A program made the position numbers and the translations under genes. Positions 31,728 through 33,408 of a stretch of 33,408 nt of DNA are shown here, piece after piece. Within the stretch, counting starts at the first letter, position 1, and each line of letters starts with the position of its first letter. The DNA comes from Streptomyces adustus (GTDB lineage Bacteria; Actinomycetota; Actinomycetes; Streptomycetales; Streptomycetaceae), in contig NZ_VJZD01000090.1 of assembly GCF_009377175.1 (NCBI RefSeq), positions 1-33,408 on the forward strand, in the 5' to 3' direction. The notes under the pieces were generated by a model that made no database searches, was not told the origin of the DNA, and saw nothing but the letters and a program-made list of their open reading frames with translations.

Positions 31728-33230
31728 ATGTCCCAGAAGACCGTGACCGAAGACACCCGTACGGGTGCCGCGGAAGCACCGCCCGGGGCTTCCCCGAAGC
31801 GGTGGTGGATCCTCGCGATCATCGCCGTCGCCCAGCTGATGGTGGTGCTGGACGCGACCATCGTGAACATCGCCCTGCCGTCGGCCCAGGCCGACCTCGG
31901 CTTCTCCGACGGCAACCGCCAGTGGATCGTCACCGCGTACGCGCTCGCGTTCGCCTCCCTGCTGCTGCTCGGCGGCCGTATCGCCGACCTCTTCGGACGC
32001 AAGCCCGCCTTCCTCGTCGGTGTCGTCGGCTTCGCCGTCGCCTCCGCGCTCGGCGGTGCCGCGACCGGATTCGGCATGCTGGTCGTCGCCCGCGCCCTCC
32101 AGGGAGCCTTCGGCGCGCTGCTCGCGCCCGCCGCGCTCTCCCTGCTCAACACGACGTTCACCGACGCCCGCGAACGGGCCCGCGCGTTCAGCGTGTACGG
32201 CGCCATCGCCGGCGCCGGCGGCGCGGTGGGCCTGCTGCTCGGCGGTCTGCTCACCGACGCCCTCGACTGGCGCTGGACGCTGTACGTCAACGTGGCCATC
32301 GCGGTCGTCGCCTTCGCGGGCGGCTGGGTCCTGCTGGGCAACCACCGCGACGCCACGCACGCCAAGCTGGACGTGCCCGGCACGGCCCTCGTCGCCTCCG
32401 GCCTCTTCGCCCTGGTCTACGGCTTCTCCAACGCCGAGACCCACGACTGGAATTCGCCGCTGACCTGGGGCTTCCTGCTCGCCGGCGCGGCCCTGCTGGC
32501 GGTCTTCGCCTGGTGGCAGACCCGGGCCGCGCACCCCCTGCTGCCGCTGCGCATCCTGCTCGACCGCAACCGCGGTGCCTCGTTCCTCGCCGTGCTGATC
32601 ACCGGCGCGGGCATGTTCGGCGTGTTCCTCTTCCTCACCTACTACCTCCAGCTGAACCTCGGCTTCAGCCCCACCAAGACCGGCGTGGCGTTCCTGCCGA
32701 TGGTCGGCGCGCTGATGGTCGCGGCCCAGCTCGGCACCACGGTCCTGATGCCCCGGATCGGCCCGAAGGCCGTCATCCCGCTCGGCTTCGCCATCGCCAC
32801 GGCGGGCATGGCCTGGCTGTCCGGGCTCGGCGTCGGCTCCGACTACGTGAGCGCCGTGCTGCCGCAGCTGGTGGTGATCGGCGTGGGTCTCGGCCTGGTG
32901 ATGCCGACGGCGATGCAGCTGGCCACCGGCGGGGTGGCGGCGGAGGACGCCGGTGTCGCCTCGGCGACCGTCAACGCCATGCAGCAGGTGGGCGGTTCGA
33001 TCGGTACGGCCCTGCTGAACACGCTGGCCGCGACCGCCGCGACCGACTACCTGGCCGGCCGGGACGCCACCAACAAACTGGTCCAGGCGCAGGCGACGAT
33101 CGAGAGCTACACCACCGCGTTCTGGTGGTCGGCCGGCTTCTTCGCGGCCGGCACGGTGCTCGCGTTCCTGCTCTTCCGGCGCGGGGTGCCGCAGCAGGAC
33201 GCCGACGCCCCGCAGGTCGTCCACATGTGA
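31728..33230 (+). CDS. DHA2-family MFS multidrug exporter
   Basis: A 500-residue transporter of the EmrB/QacA (14-helix) type. Visible motifs are MVVLDATIVNIALP in helix 1 (the DHA2 signature), GGRIADLFGRKPAF (motif A), and SVYGAIAGAGGAVGLLLGGLLTDALDWRWTLYVNVAIA (motif C with the following loop). The ATG at 31728 is chosen because protein similarity begins there; GGAGTGG lies upstream, though spacing is long. The frame is open upstream across the operator region but shows no coding bias. Repression at two operator palindromes is likely, with release by a drug-like ligand. Substrate unknown. Confidence 0.93.
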   Translation: MSQKTVTEDTRTGAAEAPPGASPKRWWILAIIAVAQLMVVLDATIVNIALPSAQADLGFSDGNRQWIVTAYALAFASLLLLGGRIADLFGRKPAFLVGVVGFAVASALGGAATGFGMLVVARALQGAFGALLAPAALSLLNTTFTDARERARAFSVYGAIAGAGGAVGLLLGGLLTDALDWRWTLYVNVAIAVVAFAGGWVLLGNHRDATHAKLDVPGTALVASGLFALVYGFSNAETHDWNSPLTWGFLLAGAALLAVFAWWQTRAAHPLLPLRILLDRNRGASFLAVLITGAGMFGVFLFLTYYLQLNLGFSPTKTGVAFLPMVGALMVAAQLGTTVLMPRIGPKAVIPLGFAIATAGMAWLSGLGVGSDYVSAVLPQLVVIGVGLGLVMPTAMQLATGGVAAEDAGVASATVNAMQQVGGSIGTALLNTLAATAATDYLAGRDATNKLVQAQATIESYTTAFWWSAGFFAAGTVLAFLLFRRGVPQQDADAPQVVHM

Positions 33231-33304
33231 GCCGGCCGAAGGCAAGTCAATGGGTTCCGAGCCAAGTTCACCGCTTCGGATGAACAAGATCGTACGAGCC
33301 GTCG

Positions 33305-33373
33305 GGCAGGGGTGAGCGTCGCTCCGCCGGGGTAGCCAGACAGACCCGAAGCCCCTGCCGCGGTGGAGCGACC
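33305..33373 (+). promoter_or_regulatory. Structured leader with mutually exclusive pairings before the last gene
   Basis: GGCAGGGG (33305-33312) pairs with CCCCTGCC (33352-33359). GTCGCTCC (33318-33325) pairs with GGAGCGAC (33365-33372), which contains the ribosome binding site of the next gene. GAGCG/CGCTC (33314-33324) is a third, local option. The first two pairings cross, so they form either a pseudoknot or alternatives. I could not match it to a known riboswitch class. Confidence 0.4.
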
Positions 33374-33408
33374 ATGACTCCGCAACCCCCCGACCGCGAC
33401 CCTCCCCC
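33374..33408 (+). CDS. Start of a further gene, cut by the window end
   Basis: An ATG with TGGAG 6 nt upstream opens a frame (MTPQPPDRDPP) that stays open to the end of the window. Only 11 codons are visible, so the product cannot be named. The 143 bases before it separate it from the exporter gene. Confidence 0.5.
   Translation, partial: MTPQPPDRDPP

Overview
The window is high-GC actinobacterial chromosomal DNA, almost certainly Streptomyces. Third codon positions are nearly always G or C, GTG and TTG starts are common, and genes in operons often join by a 4-base GTGA or ATGA stop/start overlap. The gene families also fit: SpoIIE-type phosphatases with GAF/PAS domains, a streptogrisin-like protease, an XdhC protein and DHA2 drug exporters. 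I see no rRNA, tRNA, CRISPR array, insertion sequence or phage gene. The window reads as ordinary chromosome with one accessory cassette.

Left part (1-7.8 kb): a Tet(M)/OtrA-like ribosomal protection GTPase on the minus strand, preceded by a possible 36-codon leader ORF; an XdhC/CoxI protein; a YfcE-like phosphoesterase; a MarR regulator, MFS exporter and isochorismatase-like hydrolase in one operon behind a 28-bp palindrome; a 72-residue gene of unknown function behind a 20-bp-period direct repeat; and an Lrp/AsnC regulator.

Middle (7.9-15.5 kb): the Lrp gene is divergent from a five-gene oligopeptide ABC operon (binding lipoprotein, two permeases, two ATPases). It is followed by an M24 Xaa-Pro peptidase and an NTF2-like protein. 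Together they look like peptide uptake and breakdown under amino-acid-responsive control.

Centre (15.5-24.2 kb): a secreted Gly-rich protein; a 68-bp inverted repeat; a cytosolic protein that looks like an ML (lipid-recognition) domain; two divergent SpoIIE-type PP2C phosphatases, one carrying an RsbW-like kinase domain; a secreted S1 protease with an ADPS-repeat tail; and a hotdog-fold thioesterase.

Right part (24.7-30.9 kb), the main point of interest: a NHLM-type peptide export cassette. It holds a 71-residue precursor with a double-glycine leader and a cysteine-free, internally repeated Gly/Val-rich core, then a HlyD-like secretion protein, a C39-peptidase ABC transporter and a second ABC transporter with a long N-terminal extension. 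A strong hairpin separates the precursor from the export genes. No modification enzyme is visible, so the product may be an unmodified, processed and exported peptide.

End (30.9-33.4 kb): an SRPBCC protein, a DHA2 multidrug exporter whose promoter is covered by two GAAAC/GTTTC operator palindromes, and the first codons of a further gene whose ribosome binding site can pair with an upstream segment.
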